From a virus, in IMG/VR virus record IMGVR_UViG_3300031972_003005, positions 1-40,463 of that record: a stretch of DNA of 40,463 nucleotides. One strand, 5' to 3'. The notes below the pieces were generated by a model. That model was not told where the DNA came from and did no database searches. It was given only the letters and a program-made list of their open reading frames with translations. How positions within the stretch are numbered: position 1 is the first letter of the stretch; every line of letters begins with the position of its first letter. A program made the translations under genes and the position numbers. This document shows positions 21,250 to 29,058 of this stretch, piece after piece.

Positions 21250-22562
21250 ATTTAGTAACTGAATATGTTTCTGAAAAGCAAGAAAATGAAAAGTGGACCG
21301 CTGGGGAAGATTGGGTTTCTTATTCTGGTCCTGTATTTGATGACCAAGAATATCTTGCAGCAGTTAGGCAAATTTTAGATGGTTGGATGATTTTTGGCAA
21401 AAATGCTAGAGAATTTGAGAATAAATTTCCTGCAAAGTTAGGAAAACTATATGGTTCGCTCACAAACTCTGGTAGTTCTGCAAACTTACTAATGGTAGCT
21501 GCAGCAAAATCTAGACGCTTTAAAAAGCAATTAAAAGATGGTGATAAGATTATCACACCGGTTGTTTGTTTTCCAACAACAATCAATCCAATTATTCAAA
21601 ACAATTTAGTTCCAGTATTTGTAGATGTAGAACTTCCAAGTGTAAATTTAGATTTAGATAAAGTAGAAGAATTGCTTGAAAACGATCCTGGTATAAAAGG
21701 TATTATGTTCGCGCATGTTTTAGGTAATCCGCCTGATATGGATCGACTTATGGCGCTTGTTGAAAAATATAATCTTGTGTTTTTTGAAGATGCATGCGAT
21801 GCATTAGGTTCATATTACGATGGAAGAAAACTTGGTTCATATGGTGATATGTCAACTTGCTCCTTTTTTCCAGCTCATCATATGACGACCGGCGAAGGCG
21901 GTTTTATTGCAACAAGTAGTCAGAGAACCCGCACAATTCTTGCTAGTATTCGTGACTGGGGACGTGCGTGTTATTGTAACACTATGAAGCCAGGAAATGT
22001 AACAAGCGCAACAGCTTGCGGTAATAGATTTAAAAACTGGCTTCCTGGATTAAAAGATGCGGTATATGATCATAGATATGTATTTGATGAGATTGGGTAT
22101 AACTTAAAGCCATTGGATTTGCAAGCTGCTATGGGTCTTAAACAATTAGAAAAACTACCAATGCTGGATGAAGCTCGTAGAAAAAACTGGGCTATAATGA
22201 AGTCCATATTTGAGCCTTATAGCCAATATTTCCACATGCCAGAAGCCACTGAAAAAGCAGATCCTTGCTGGTTTGCATTTTTGCTTACCATCAAAGAAGA
22301 TGCTCCTTTCTCTCGTTCTGATATTGTAGAACATTTAGAATCTGCAAAGATCCAAACCCGGTCTTATTTTTCAGGTAATATCCTTGCTCATCCTGGTTAT
22401 GTTCATATGGCAGATGAATATGGTGATATGAACTTAACATTTCCAAATGCCCAATTAGTTACAACTAATTCATTTTTTCTTGGAACATATGCTGGCTTGA
22501 CTGAAGATAAATTGAACTATATTAAAAGCATTGTAGACGACTTTTTTAAAGGCTTAGGATGA
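21222..22562 (+). CDS. rfbH: RfbH/E1-type sugar 3-dehydratase (PMP and [2Fe-2S])
   Basis: Related to CDP-6-deoxy-4-hexulose 3-dehydratase (E1), which removes the C-3 hydroxyl on the way to 3,6-dideoxyhexoses. The fold is that of DegT aminotransferases, but FFPAHHMTTGEGG has His (H220) where aminotransferases have the PLP-binding Lys, the E1/ColD hallmark. C192 (FFEDACDALG) is 57 residues before C250; C252 and C266 follow (RDWGRACYC...CGNRF). E1 enzymes use C-x57-C-x1-C-x7-C for [2Fe-2S]; here the last gap is 13. ColD lacks the cluster, so E1-type chemistry is favoured. No E3 reductase is seen in the window. AAGGA precedes the start. Confidence 0.92.
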   Translation: MSEKLEQILNLVTEYVSEKQENEKWTAGEDWVSYSGPVFDDQEYLAAVRQILDGWMIFGKNAREFENKFPAKLGKLYGSLTNSGSSANLLMVAAAKSRRFKKQLKDGDKIITPVVCFPTTINPIIQNNLVPVFVDVELPSVNLDLDKVEELLENDPGIKGIMFAHVLGNPPDMDRLMALVEKYNLVFFEDACDALGSYYDGRKLGSYGDMSTCSFFPAHHMTTGEGGFIATSSQRTRTILASIRDWGRACYCNTMKPGNVTSATACGNRFKNWLPGLKDAVYDHRYVFDEIGYNLKPLDLQAAMGLKQLEKLPMLDEARRKNWAIMKSIFEPYSQYFHMPEATEKADPCWFAFLLTIKEDAPFSRSDIVEHLESAKIQTRSYFSGNILAHPGYVHMADEYGDMNLTFPNAQLVTTNSFFLGTYAGLTEDKLNYIKSIVDDFFKGLG

Positions 22563-23509
22563 AATTAGTATATGTTACCGGATGTTTAGGCTTCATTGGC
22601 TCTTATGTTACGAGAAAGTGCTTAGAACGAGGCTGGAAAGTGTATGGTGTTGATAAATGCACATATGTTGCCAACACATCTCTTTTAAAAGAGTTTTCAA
22701 AATATCCTAACTTTACATTTATTAAAGAAGATATCAAGGATCTGAAGCATCTTTATGATTGTGATTATGTGATTAACACTGCGGCTGAATCACATGTTGG
22801 TAACAGTATTATTGATAGTAAAGATTTTATTAGTAGTAATATCATGGGAGTGCAAAATCTTTTAGATTTAATTCGCAATAAACCCGAGAATTGTAATCGT
22901 AGACCAATCCTGTTTCATTTTAGCACAGACGAAGTTTATGGTGATATCACTGAGGGAGAACATACGGAAACAGATCTGCTACACCCCAGTAATCCATATT
23001 CTGCCGCCAAAGCTGCAGCAGATATGTTGATATTAGCTTGGGCGAGAACTTATAAAGTAGAATATGTTATTCTCCGACCTACAAACAATTACGGTATTGG
23101 ACAATATCCAGAAAAACTAATCCCATTATCTGTTAAAAATCTCATGAGAGGCAAAAATATCAGACTTCACGACGGTGGTACACCAATTAGAAATTGGTTA
23201 CATGCAGATGATACTGCTGAAGCTGTATTATCAATAATTGATGCTGGCGTAATTAATGAAGTTTACAATGTAGCTGGAGGTTTTGAGCAGCCTAATATCG
23301 ACACAGTAAGAAAAGTTATGAATTGTTTTTTCAATGAGGAATACCAATTGGAAGATCATGTTGATTTTTCTTATTCTCGCGTTGGTCAAGATGTTCGCTA
23401 TGCATTGAATGATGATAAATTGAGAAGTTTAGGCTGGGAACCAAAAAGAGTATTTGATCAAGAAATTGATTTAATTGTTCAATATTATAAAGATAATTTT
23501 ATTTGGTAA
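22559..23509 (+). CDS. RmlB-like nucleotide-sugar 4,6-dehydratase
   Basis: A 316-residue SDR expected to make an NDP-4-keto-6-deoxyhexose. It has GCLGFIGS (8-15) for NAD, NTAAESHVGNS, the catalytic STDEVYGD with the Asp-Glu pair characteristic of dTDP-glucose 4,6-dehydratases, and YSAAKAAADML as YxxxK. RPTNNYGIGQYPEKLIPL and GTPIRNWLHADD complete the family pattern. CDP-glucose dehydratases differ at the TDE site, so a dTDP- or UDP-linked substrate is more likely. The four-base overlap with the 3-dehydratase gene suggests that the two act in sequence. Confidence 0.92.
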   Translation: MKLVYVTGCLGFIGSYVTRKCLERGWKVYGVDKCTYVANTSLLKEFSKYPNFTFIKEDIKDLKHLYDCDYVINTAAESHVGNSIIDSKDFISSNIMGVQNLLDLIRNKPENCNRRPILFHFSTDEVYGDITEGEHTETDLLHPSNPYSAAKAAADMLILAWARTYKVEYVILRPTNNYGIGQYPEKLIPLSVKNLMRGKNIRLHDGGTPIRNWLHADDTAEAVLSIIDAGVINEVYNVAGGFEQPNIDTVRKVMNCFFNEEYQLEDHVDFSYSRVGQDVRYALNDDKLRSLGWEPKRVFDQEIDLIVQYYKDNFIW

Positions 23510-23563
23510 CTTGTATGCCTCTATTTAATTGTAGAATTAAACCACAAAAGGATTATTAAAAAA

Positions 23564-25315
23564 ATGAAAATTTTACTTTGCTGCACTTCTATTCAAGATG
23601 AACATAGGAGTGAAGATAATCACGATAGTCACTACCCACTAGGATTAGCGTATCTGCAGTCTTATATCGAGCATCATCGCCCTGAAAAGGATGAGTTTAT
23701 TAATCTTTATCTTAATAATGTTCCATATGAACAATGCTACAGAGAAATTAAAGAAAATCTAAAGAATTTTCAACCAGATGTTTTCGGTGTTTCTATTATG
23801 ACGCACAGCAGAGTTACTGCATATAGAATGATTGAATATGTGCATGAAAACTATCCAGATACTAAAATTGTAGTCGGAGGTATGCATCCGAGCGTTATGT
23901 GGAAACAAATGGTAGAAAAGTATCCATACATTGTTGCAGTTCGTGGAGAAGGCGAAGTAACTTTCAATGAGCTTATTGAAGTTTATTCTGGCGAAAAGGA
24001 TATGGAACTTGATGAAGTAGCTGGTATTGCTTTCCATGATGGTGAAAAAGTAGTTGCTACGACTGGTAGACCATTGGTTGCTAACATCGATGATTTGCCG
24101 TTTCCAAAGCATGAATTATTTGTTAAAGATGGAAAAACAATTGGTAACCTCTTAACAAGTCGTGGATGCCCCTATAAGTGCAACTTCTGCGTTTTAGATC
24201 ACACTTCATTGAGAAAAGTTCGCTTCAGATCCGGCGAGAATATCGCAGATGAGGTTGAAAAACTTATCACAGAATTCCCAACTATTAATACTATTTGGAT
24301 TCACGATGATGCATTTATGATTAATAAAGCAAGAACATTGGAATTTTGTGATGCGATTATTAGAAGAGGCATCAAAACTCAATTTGTTGCTAGTGCAAGG
24401 TTTAGACCTATTTCTCCCGAAGTTGTGCAGAAAATGGAACAAGCCGGCTTCGTTCATGTATTGTTTGGGCTGGAGAGTGGAGCCGACAATGTTATAAGCG
24501 GCATGAGAAAAGGCATTACAAAAGAACATGTTCGTTACGGGTCTAGTCTTTTTGCTCAATCGAAAATGAAAGCAACAGCGTTTTTGATTGCAGGGTTACC
24601 TGGCGAAACAGACGAAACAATTCAAGAAACTATTGATTTTGTACAAGAGATTCAAAACATTAATTACCTGTATTATGATGATATGGGAGTTGCTATGATT
24701 TATCCGGGCACAGAAATGTATACTATGGCTAAAGCCACAGGAAAAATTGATGATGATTATTGGCTAACTGATAAGGATGTTCCTTATTTTACAATTGACA
24801 ATGGTGGTGTCCACACGTATGAAAAACTACTAGAAATGAAAGAAACCATTAGACAGTCAGTTGCATTGCAGCATATGTTTACTCCAGAGGGCTTTTTAAA
24901 GCAGAGGAAAGTTATTCCAAGCCTGTTAAAATATTCACAAATCCATAATATGGCGCCAGTCAATAATATTTTAAATACAGCACTTACTCGCTTTGGTTTG
25001 TTGAATGAATTGGTGAAGAAAGTTTTTTCTGGAGATCCTATTGATTCATTTCTTAAGAAAGCTGCAGTCGCATTTGAAAAAGTATTAATCGAAGTTATTA
25101 TGAACCATAATAATATTGATACACCTGAAAAGAAAAAAGCTTTTATTAATCAAGTTGTTGCTCAAACAAAACAAGATGCCATCACATTAGCTGAGCATAA
25201 AGAAAGATGGAATACGGTCAAATATGACGGTGACAAAGATAAGGGCGATATTGATTATAAGAAATCTTTTGTTGAGGAAAAGAAAAAGAGCGACTTTAAC
25301 ATCATAGGTCAATAA
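23564..25315 (+). CDS. Radical SAM protein with B12-binding-like N-domain
   Basis: A 583-residue protein. The N-terminal 145 residues (PLGLAYLQSYIEHH, DVFGVSIMTHSRVTAYRMI, KIVVGGMHPSVMW, VRGEGEVTFNELIEVY) have the cobalamin-binding-domain pattern of this class. The radical SAM core has C202-x3-C206-x2-C209 in TSRGCPYKCNFC for the [4Fe-4S] cluster, and then WIHDDAF, LFGLESGADNVISGMRKG and FLIAGLPGET. The 130-residue C-terminal extension is not recognised. Related enzymes do methylation and other radical chemistry on unactivated carbons; in this operon a sugar is the likely substrate. A 54-base gap precedes it, with AAAAGGA at its end. Confidence 0.9.
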   Translation: MKILLCCTSIQDEHRSEDNHDSHYPLGLAYLQSYIEHHRPEKDEFINLYLNNVPYEQCYREIKENLKNFQPDVFGVSIMTHSRVTAYRMIEYVHENYPDTKIVVGGMHPSVMWKQMVEKYPYIVAVRGEGEVTFNELIEVYSGEKDMELDEVAGIAFHDGEKVVATTGRPLVANIDDLPFPKHELFVKDGKTIGNLLTSRGCPYKCNFCVLDHTSLRKVRFRSGENIADEVEKLITEFPTINTIWIHDDAFMINKARTLEFCDAIIRRGIKTQFVASARFRPISPEVVQKMEQAGFVHVLFGLESGADNVISGMRKGITKEHVRYGSSLFAQSKMKATAFLIAGLPGETDETIQETIDFVQEIQNINYLYYDDMGVAMIYPGTEMYTMAKATGKIDDDYWLTDKDVPYFTIDNGGVHTYEKLLEMKETIRQSVALQHMFTPEGFLKQRKVIPSLLKYSQIHNMAPVNNILNTALTRFGLLNELVKKVFSGDPIDSFLKKAAVAFEKVLIEVIMNHNNIDTPEKKKAFINQVVAQTKQDAITLAEHKERWNTVKYDGDKDKGDIDYKKSFVEEKKKSDFNIIGQ

Positions 25316-25322
25316 AGACAAT

Positions 25323-26315
25323 ATGAAAAAACAACAAATGATGATGTCTAAGGATGATTATGATCCTAAGAGATGTAATGAATTTATAGATAAAGTGTTC
25401 AAAGATTATTTATCATCTGATAATGTCTTGGTCACTGGTGGTTCTGGATTTCTTGGCAAAAGACTACAAATCGAGAAACCAGAATGGGATTATATTTCTT
25501 CTAAAGATTGCGATTTAACGAATAAAGAGCAAGTAAGTGAGCTTTTTAATGATTTAAAGCCTGATGCTATCGTGCATCTTGCAGCAAGAGTTGGTGGAAT
25601 CAAAGACAACATCGAAAATCAAGCAGATTTTTTTTATTTAAATACGATGATGAACACTAATGTTATTCACGAAGCTCACGAAGCTGGAATTGATAGAGTG
25701 CTATCATCTCTTAGTACGTGTGCTTTCCCAGAAAATATTGATATTTTTCCGTTTGATGAGAAGGTTTTTTTTTACGGTCCGCCAACGATAACTAATTTTT
25801 CTTATGGTATGACAAAGCGCATGCTACATGTTTCTAGTATTTCTTATAGAGAACAATATAAAAGAAATTATTCCACCTTTTGTCCGTCTAATATATATGG
25901 ACCGCAAGATCACTTCAATGAAGAGGCATCTCATTTTGTTGCTGCTCTGGTCCACAAGGTAGCAGTCGCTGAAGATGACGATACTATTGAATTATGGGGA
26001 ACTGGTAAACCAATGAGGCAACAACTTTACGTTGATGATTTATGTAAAATAATACCAATACTGTTAGAAAAACACAATTCAGACGTTCCTCTTATTGTTG
26101 CACCTCATGAAAACTTAACGATTAAAGAAATGAGCAATTCTTTGATTAAACAAATTGATAAATGTGTTAAAATAGAATTCAATGGTAATATGGATGGTCA
26201 ATTTAGAAAAGATGGCAACAATTTAGAGCTTATAAACTTAATTGGTGATTTTAAATTTACATCTTTCAAAGACGGAATCAAAAAAACATTTAATTGGTAT
26301 TTGGAGAATAAATGA
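25323..26315 (+). CDS. fcl: GDP-L-fucose synthase-like epimerase/reductase
   Basis: A 330-residue SDR. After about 32 extra N-terminal residues, [11 protein letters not shown] (35-45) binds NADP. Family signatures are [32 protein letters not shown] and [10 protein letters not shown] (catalytic Y161, K165), then [23 protein letters not shown]. The family converts GDP-4-keto-6-deoxymannose to GDP-fucose, and its colitose relative ColC works on the 3-deoxy form. The Cys in the STCAFP loop matches the GFS catalytic cysteine position. It overlaps GMD by four bases, as fcl and gmd often do. Which sugar it makes cannot be decided by sequence. Confidence 0.9.
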   Translation: MKKQQMMMSKDDYDPKRCNEFIDKVFKDYLSSDNVLVTGGSGFLGKRLQIEKPEWDYISSKDCDLTNKEQVSELFNDLKPDAIVHLAARVGGIKDNIENQADFFYLNTMMNTNVIHEAHEAGIDRVLSSLSTCAFPENIDIFPFDEKVFFYGPPTITNFSYGMTKRMLHVSSISYREQYKRNYSTFCPSNIYGPQDHFNEEASHFVAALVHKVAVAEDDDTIELWGTGKPMRQQLYVDDLCKIIPILLEKHNSDVPLIVAPHENLTIKEMSNSLIKQIDKCVKIEFNGNMDGQFRKDGNNLELINLIGDFKFTSFKDGIKKTFNWYLENK

Positions 26316-27277
26316 AAACAGCATTTGTAACAGGTGTTACAGGACAAGATGGCTCTTATTTAGCTGAGTTATTGCTTGATAAAGGCTATAAAGTCGTAGG
26401 ACTAAAAAGAAGAACATCTTTAATCTCAACTAATAGAATTGATCATATTTTTGGTCACCCTAATTTTAAGTTAGAATATTTTAGTTTGCATGACGTTGGG
26501 TGTATTTATCGTTTGTTGATGCAGTATGAGCCTGATGAATTTTATAATTTAGCTGCGCAATCACATGTTAAAGTTTCTTTTGAAGTTCCAGAAGAAACTG
26601 TTGATGCTGTAGCAATGGGTACATTGAGGATTTTAGAAGCTGTAAGAATATTTAATCCTAAAATTAAAGTTTACCAAGCGTCTTCATCTGAAATGTTTGG
26701 AGATAATCCAGAGAATCCTCAGAGCGAAACAACAGCTCTTATGCCGGCTTCACCATATGCATGTGCTAAAGTTTTTTCACACAATCTTATAAGAAATTAT
26801 AGACAAAGCTACGGAATACATGCATCTTCTGGTATCCTATTTAATCACGAATCTCCACGTCGTGGTGAAACCTTCGTAACAAGAAAAATCACATTAGCCG
26901 CAGCAAAAATTAAACTTGGCTTACAAGATAAATTATTTCTAGGAAACTTAGATGCAAAAAGAGATTGGGGATTTGCCGGCGATTATGTAGAGGCTATGTG
27001 GCTTATGTTGCAGCAAGATAATCCAGATGATTATGTCATTGCAACCGGTGAGACGCACACTGTTAAAGAATTTTTGTATGAGGTATTTGAAGCTGCCGAG
27101 TTGGATGTTGATAAATATGTAGAAATTGATCCTCGCTTGTTTAGACCTCATGAGGTTCCATTGCTGCTTGGTGACCCAACAAAAGCAAAGCAAAAATTAG
27201 GCTGGGAGCCCAAAATAACATTTAAAAAGCTTGCAAAAATGATGTACGAAGCTGACTTGCAAGAACTCAAAAAATAA
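26312..27277 (+). CDS. gmd: GDP-mannose 4,6-dehydratase
   Basis: Converts GDP-mannose to GDP-4-keto-6-deoxymannose. It has [21 protein letters not shown] at the N-terminus (the GxxGQDGSYL signature), [17 protein letters not shown], catalytic SSSEMFG (E127), YACAK (Y149, K153), the [20 protein letters not shown] signature and [17 protein letters not shown]. All are diagnostic of GMD. At 321 residues it is a little shorter than the E. coli enzyme (373). It links to the phosphomannomutase at 6.2 kb and the fcl-like gene upstream. It closes the sugar cluster. Confidence 0.96.
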   Translation: MKTAFVTGVTGQDGSYLAELLLDKGYKVVGLKRRTSLISTNRIDHIFGHPNFKLEYFSLHDVGCIYRLLMQYEPDEFYNLAAQSHVKVSFEVPEETVDAVAMGTLRILEAVRIFNPKIKVYQASSSEMFGDNPENPQSETTALMPASPYACAKVFSHNLIRNYRQSYGIHASSGILFNHESPRRGETFVTRKITLAAAKIKLGLQDKLFLGNLDAKRDWGFAGDYVEAMWLMLQQDNPDDYVIATGETHTVKEFLYEVFEAAELDVDKYVEIDPRLFRPHEVPLLLGDPTKAKQKLGWEPKITFKKLAKMMYEADLQELKK

Positions 27278-27288
27278 AGGAAAGAGAC

Positions 27289-27516
27289 ATGAATGATAAT
27301 TCAAAAACACTAAAACTATCTAATCAGGCTTTAGGTGCTGTTATGATGGCACTTCAAGAATCGCTACTTAATGAAATGGACATTGTTCCTATTCTTAAGA
27401 ATTTTGAATTAGTAGAAACATCTGACGGTTTGTTTGTGACAAATCCTCCGACTGTAAGAGTATCTAACAATAAAATGATTACAGAAGACGATTTAACTAA
27501 TATGGTAACTGATTAA
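27289..27516 (+). CDS. Small hypothetical protein
   Basis: A 75-residue protein of the form MNDNSKTLKLSNQALGAVMMALQESLLNEMDIVPILKNFELV. It has one helix and a hydrophobic strand, and then NPPTVRVSN. No function recognised. It is preceded by AAAGGAAAGAGA and shares its final base with the ATG of the zinc ribbon gene, so the two are coupled. Confidence 0.7.
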   Translation: MNDNSKTLKLSNQALGAVMMALQESLLNEMDIVPILKNFELVETSDGLFVTNPPTVRVSNNKMITEDDLTNMVTD

Positions 27517-27782
27517 TGCCAAGATATTGCTACTATTGCGAAAATTGTGATAAAGAATTTATGATCTTTCATCGTATTAACGAAGTAGTAGTAGACTGCA
27601 AAGAATGCGACGTTAAACAAACATTGAAAAAAATGATTTCTAAACCTTTAATTGTTAAAAACACATCTAAAGAAAAAGAAAGAGTCGCTGGTGATTTGAC
27701 AAATGAATATATTGAGTCCAATCGTGAAGTTTTGCAAAAACAAAAAAAAGAACTAAAAGGAAAGGAATATGACCCGTCTTGA
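27516..27782 (+). CDS. FmdB-like zinc ribbon protein
   Basis: An 88-residue protein. YCYYCENCDKEF starts a zinc ribbon with a CxxC knuckle and the second pair VDCKECDVKQ (CxxC), the pattern of FmdB-type small zinc ribbons. The remaining 50 residues are charged and helical. The function of phage copies is unknown; DNA, RNA or protein binding is possible. It overlaps the next gene by 14 bases and lies two genes before the late sigma factor. Confidence 0.85.
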   Translation: MPRYCYYCENCDKEFMIFHRINEVVVDCKECDVKQTLKKMISKPLIVKNTSKEKERVAGDLTNEYIESNREVLQKQKKELKGKEYDPS

Positions 27783-28107
27783 GATAGTTTTAGGTGCAAT
27801 TCTATTAATTTCAATTATTTTAAATGTTGGGGTTTTTGTTTATGCACGCGCTGCAATCGTTAGACTGTTAAGCGTTTCTGAAGAACTGGGTGATTTAAAG
27901 CAAATGATTGAATCATTTGCATCTCATGTACAATCAGTATACGAGCTTGATACATTTTATGGAGATGAAACTTTGCATGCATTATTGAATCATGCGATAT
28001 CATTTAATGAACAACTTGATACATTTGAGTACATTTATTCCTTAACAGAAGAAGGAAGTATGATAACAGATGACACAGAAGAAGAAAACACGCAAGAAGA
28101 GGCGTAA
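27769..28107 (+). CDS. Membrane-anchored hypothetical protein
   Basis: A 112-residue protein with one N-terminal transmembrane helix (IVLGAILLISIILNVGVFVYA), a helical part (LSVSEELGDLKQMIESFASHVQSVYEL) and an acidic tail (TDDTEEENTQEE). AAAGGA precedes ATG 27769. It shares 38 bases with the gp55-like gene. From memory, similar anchored proteins lie next to gene 55 in marine T4-like phages. Function unknown. Confidence 0.75.
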   Translation: MTRLEIVLGAILLISIILNVGVFVYARAAIVRLLSVSEELGDLKQMIESFASHVQSVYELDTFYGDETLHALLNHAISFNEQLDTFEYIYSLTEEGSMITDDTEEENTQEEA

Positions 28108-28771
28108 GAACCATTACTTTACGCAAGAGCATGAAAATGCAATAATTCAATATACTCAAACAATATGCGTCAAAGAAAGAACAGAGCTTTATGTAAAATG
28201 GATACAGCCTGCATTTGATGAAATGGTTGATAAAATTGTTTTCACATATAAATTCACCAGCCTACCAAATTGTGAATATTTACGAGATGAATGCAAAATT
28301 TGGCTGATGACAATTTTGGATAAGTATGATCCATCAAAAGGGTCTAAGGCATTTTCGTATTTCTCAGTTATTACTAAGAATTGGTTTATCCACAAGGTAA
28401 AAAAACAACAAAAACAAAACAAACGTGAAGTTGATTTTGATAATATATCGAAAAGATTTGAAGAAGAATATCTTTCTACAGACATCTCATATGTTACTGA
28501 GCGAGAAGAAGACGAGTTTTGGAAGTTATTTTACTCTGAATTAAGCTCTTGGGACACTAATCATATGAAAGAAAATGATTTAAAAGTTTATCAAGCTATT
28601 AATATCCTTTTCGAGTCCAAGGATGATATCGAAATTTTTAACAAAAAAGCTATTTATTTATACTTGAGAGAAATAACAGGCTTGAATACAAAACAAATTG
28701 TTAATTCTTTAAAGAAGTTTAAAAAGAAGTATTATTCTTTTCGGAGTGAATGGGAAAACGGCGAGCTATGA
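28070..28771 (+). CDS. 55: Late-transcription sigma factor, T4 gp55-like
   Basis: A 233-residue member of the divergent sigma family of T4 gp55, which directs host RNA polymerase to late promoters together with a sliding clamp. The diagnostic core is LRDECKIWLMTILDKYDPSKGSKAFSYFSVITKNWFIHKVKK, the region that recognises the TATAAATA-type late -10. The N-terminus is very basic (TQKKKTRKKRRKN). It is about 48 residues longer than T4 gp55. ATG 28070 follows AAGGAAG at 11 bases. No obvious TATAAATA precedes the structural genes here, so the recognition sequence may be different. Confidence 0.93.
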   Translation: MTQKKKTRKKRRKNHYFTQEHENAIIQYTQTICVKERTELYVKWIQPAFDEMVDKIVFTYKFTSLPNCEYLRDECKIWLMTILDKYDPSKGSKAFSYFSVITKNWFIHKVKKQQKQNKREVDFDNISKRFEEEYLSTDISYVTEREEDEFWKLFYSELSSWDTNHMKENDLKVYQAINILFESKDDIEIFNKKAIYLYLREITGLNTKQIVNSLKKFKKKYYSFRSEWENGEL

Positions 28772-29058
28772 GCAACAAAGATTTGGAATCTCTAATTGAT
28801 GAAGCATTAGACAATATTCGTAATGATAGAAAATCAGCCAAAGAATTTTTAAATGAGATTGCAAATCAAATTGCCGGCGATGCTGAGCAAAATAAATATT
28901 TAAGCCCCGTCGCAGCTAAACACATAGAAACACTTCAGAGATCTAATGAACAATTAGTAAAGATTATTTCTATCAGACAAAAAAACGCTTCTGAGTCTAC
29001 TGTTCTTTCTGATGAAGATAAAGCAAGTTTGTTTGATCTTATACAGGGAGAAACCTGA
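28768..29058 (+). CDS. Small hypothetical protein
   Basis: A 96-residue charged helical protein (MSNKDLESLIDEALDNIRND, then SAKEFLNEIANQIAGD and HIETLQRSNEQLVKIISIRQ). ATG 28768 overlaps the gp55-like stop (ATGA) and is preferred over ATG 28750. The last base is shared with the next start. Similar small helical proteins follow gene 55 in some T4-like phages as far as I recall. No function assigned. Confidence 0.7.
   Translation: MSNKDLESLIDEALDNIRNDRKSAKEFLNEIANQIAGDAEQNKYLSPVAAKHIETLQRSNEQLVKIISIRQKNASESTVLSDEDKASLFDLIQGET

Noticed and set aside
21222-22562. Reading this gene as an ordinary DegT aminotransferase
   Set aside because: The PLP lysine is replaced by His in PAHH and the E1 Fe-S cysteine spacing is present, so dehydratase chemistry fits better.
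23510-23563. Promoter before the radical SAM gene (TTGTAT ... TAGAAT)
   Set aside because: The spacer is 15 bases and both boxes are weak; a simple operon gap explains it as well.
24796-24824. TTGACA followed at 17 bases by TATGAA inside the radical SAM gene
   Set aside because: The -10 match is poor and no gene start lies close downstream.
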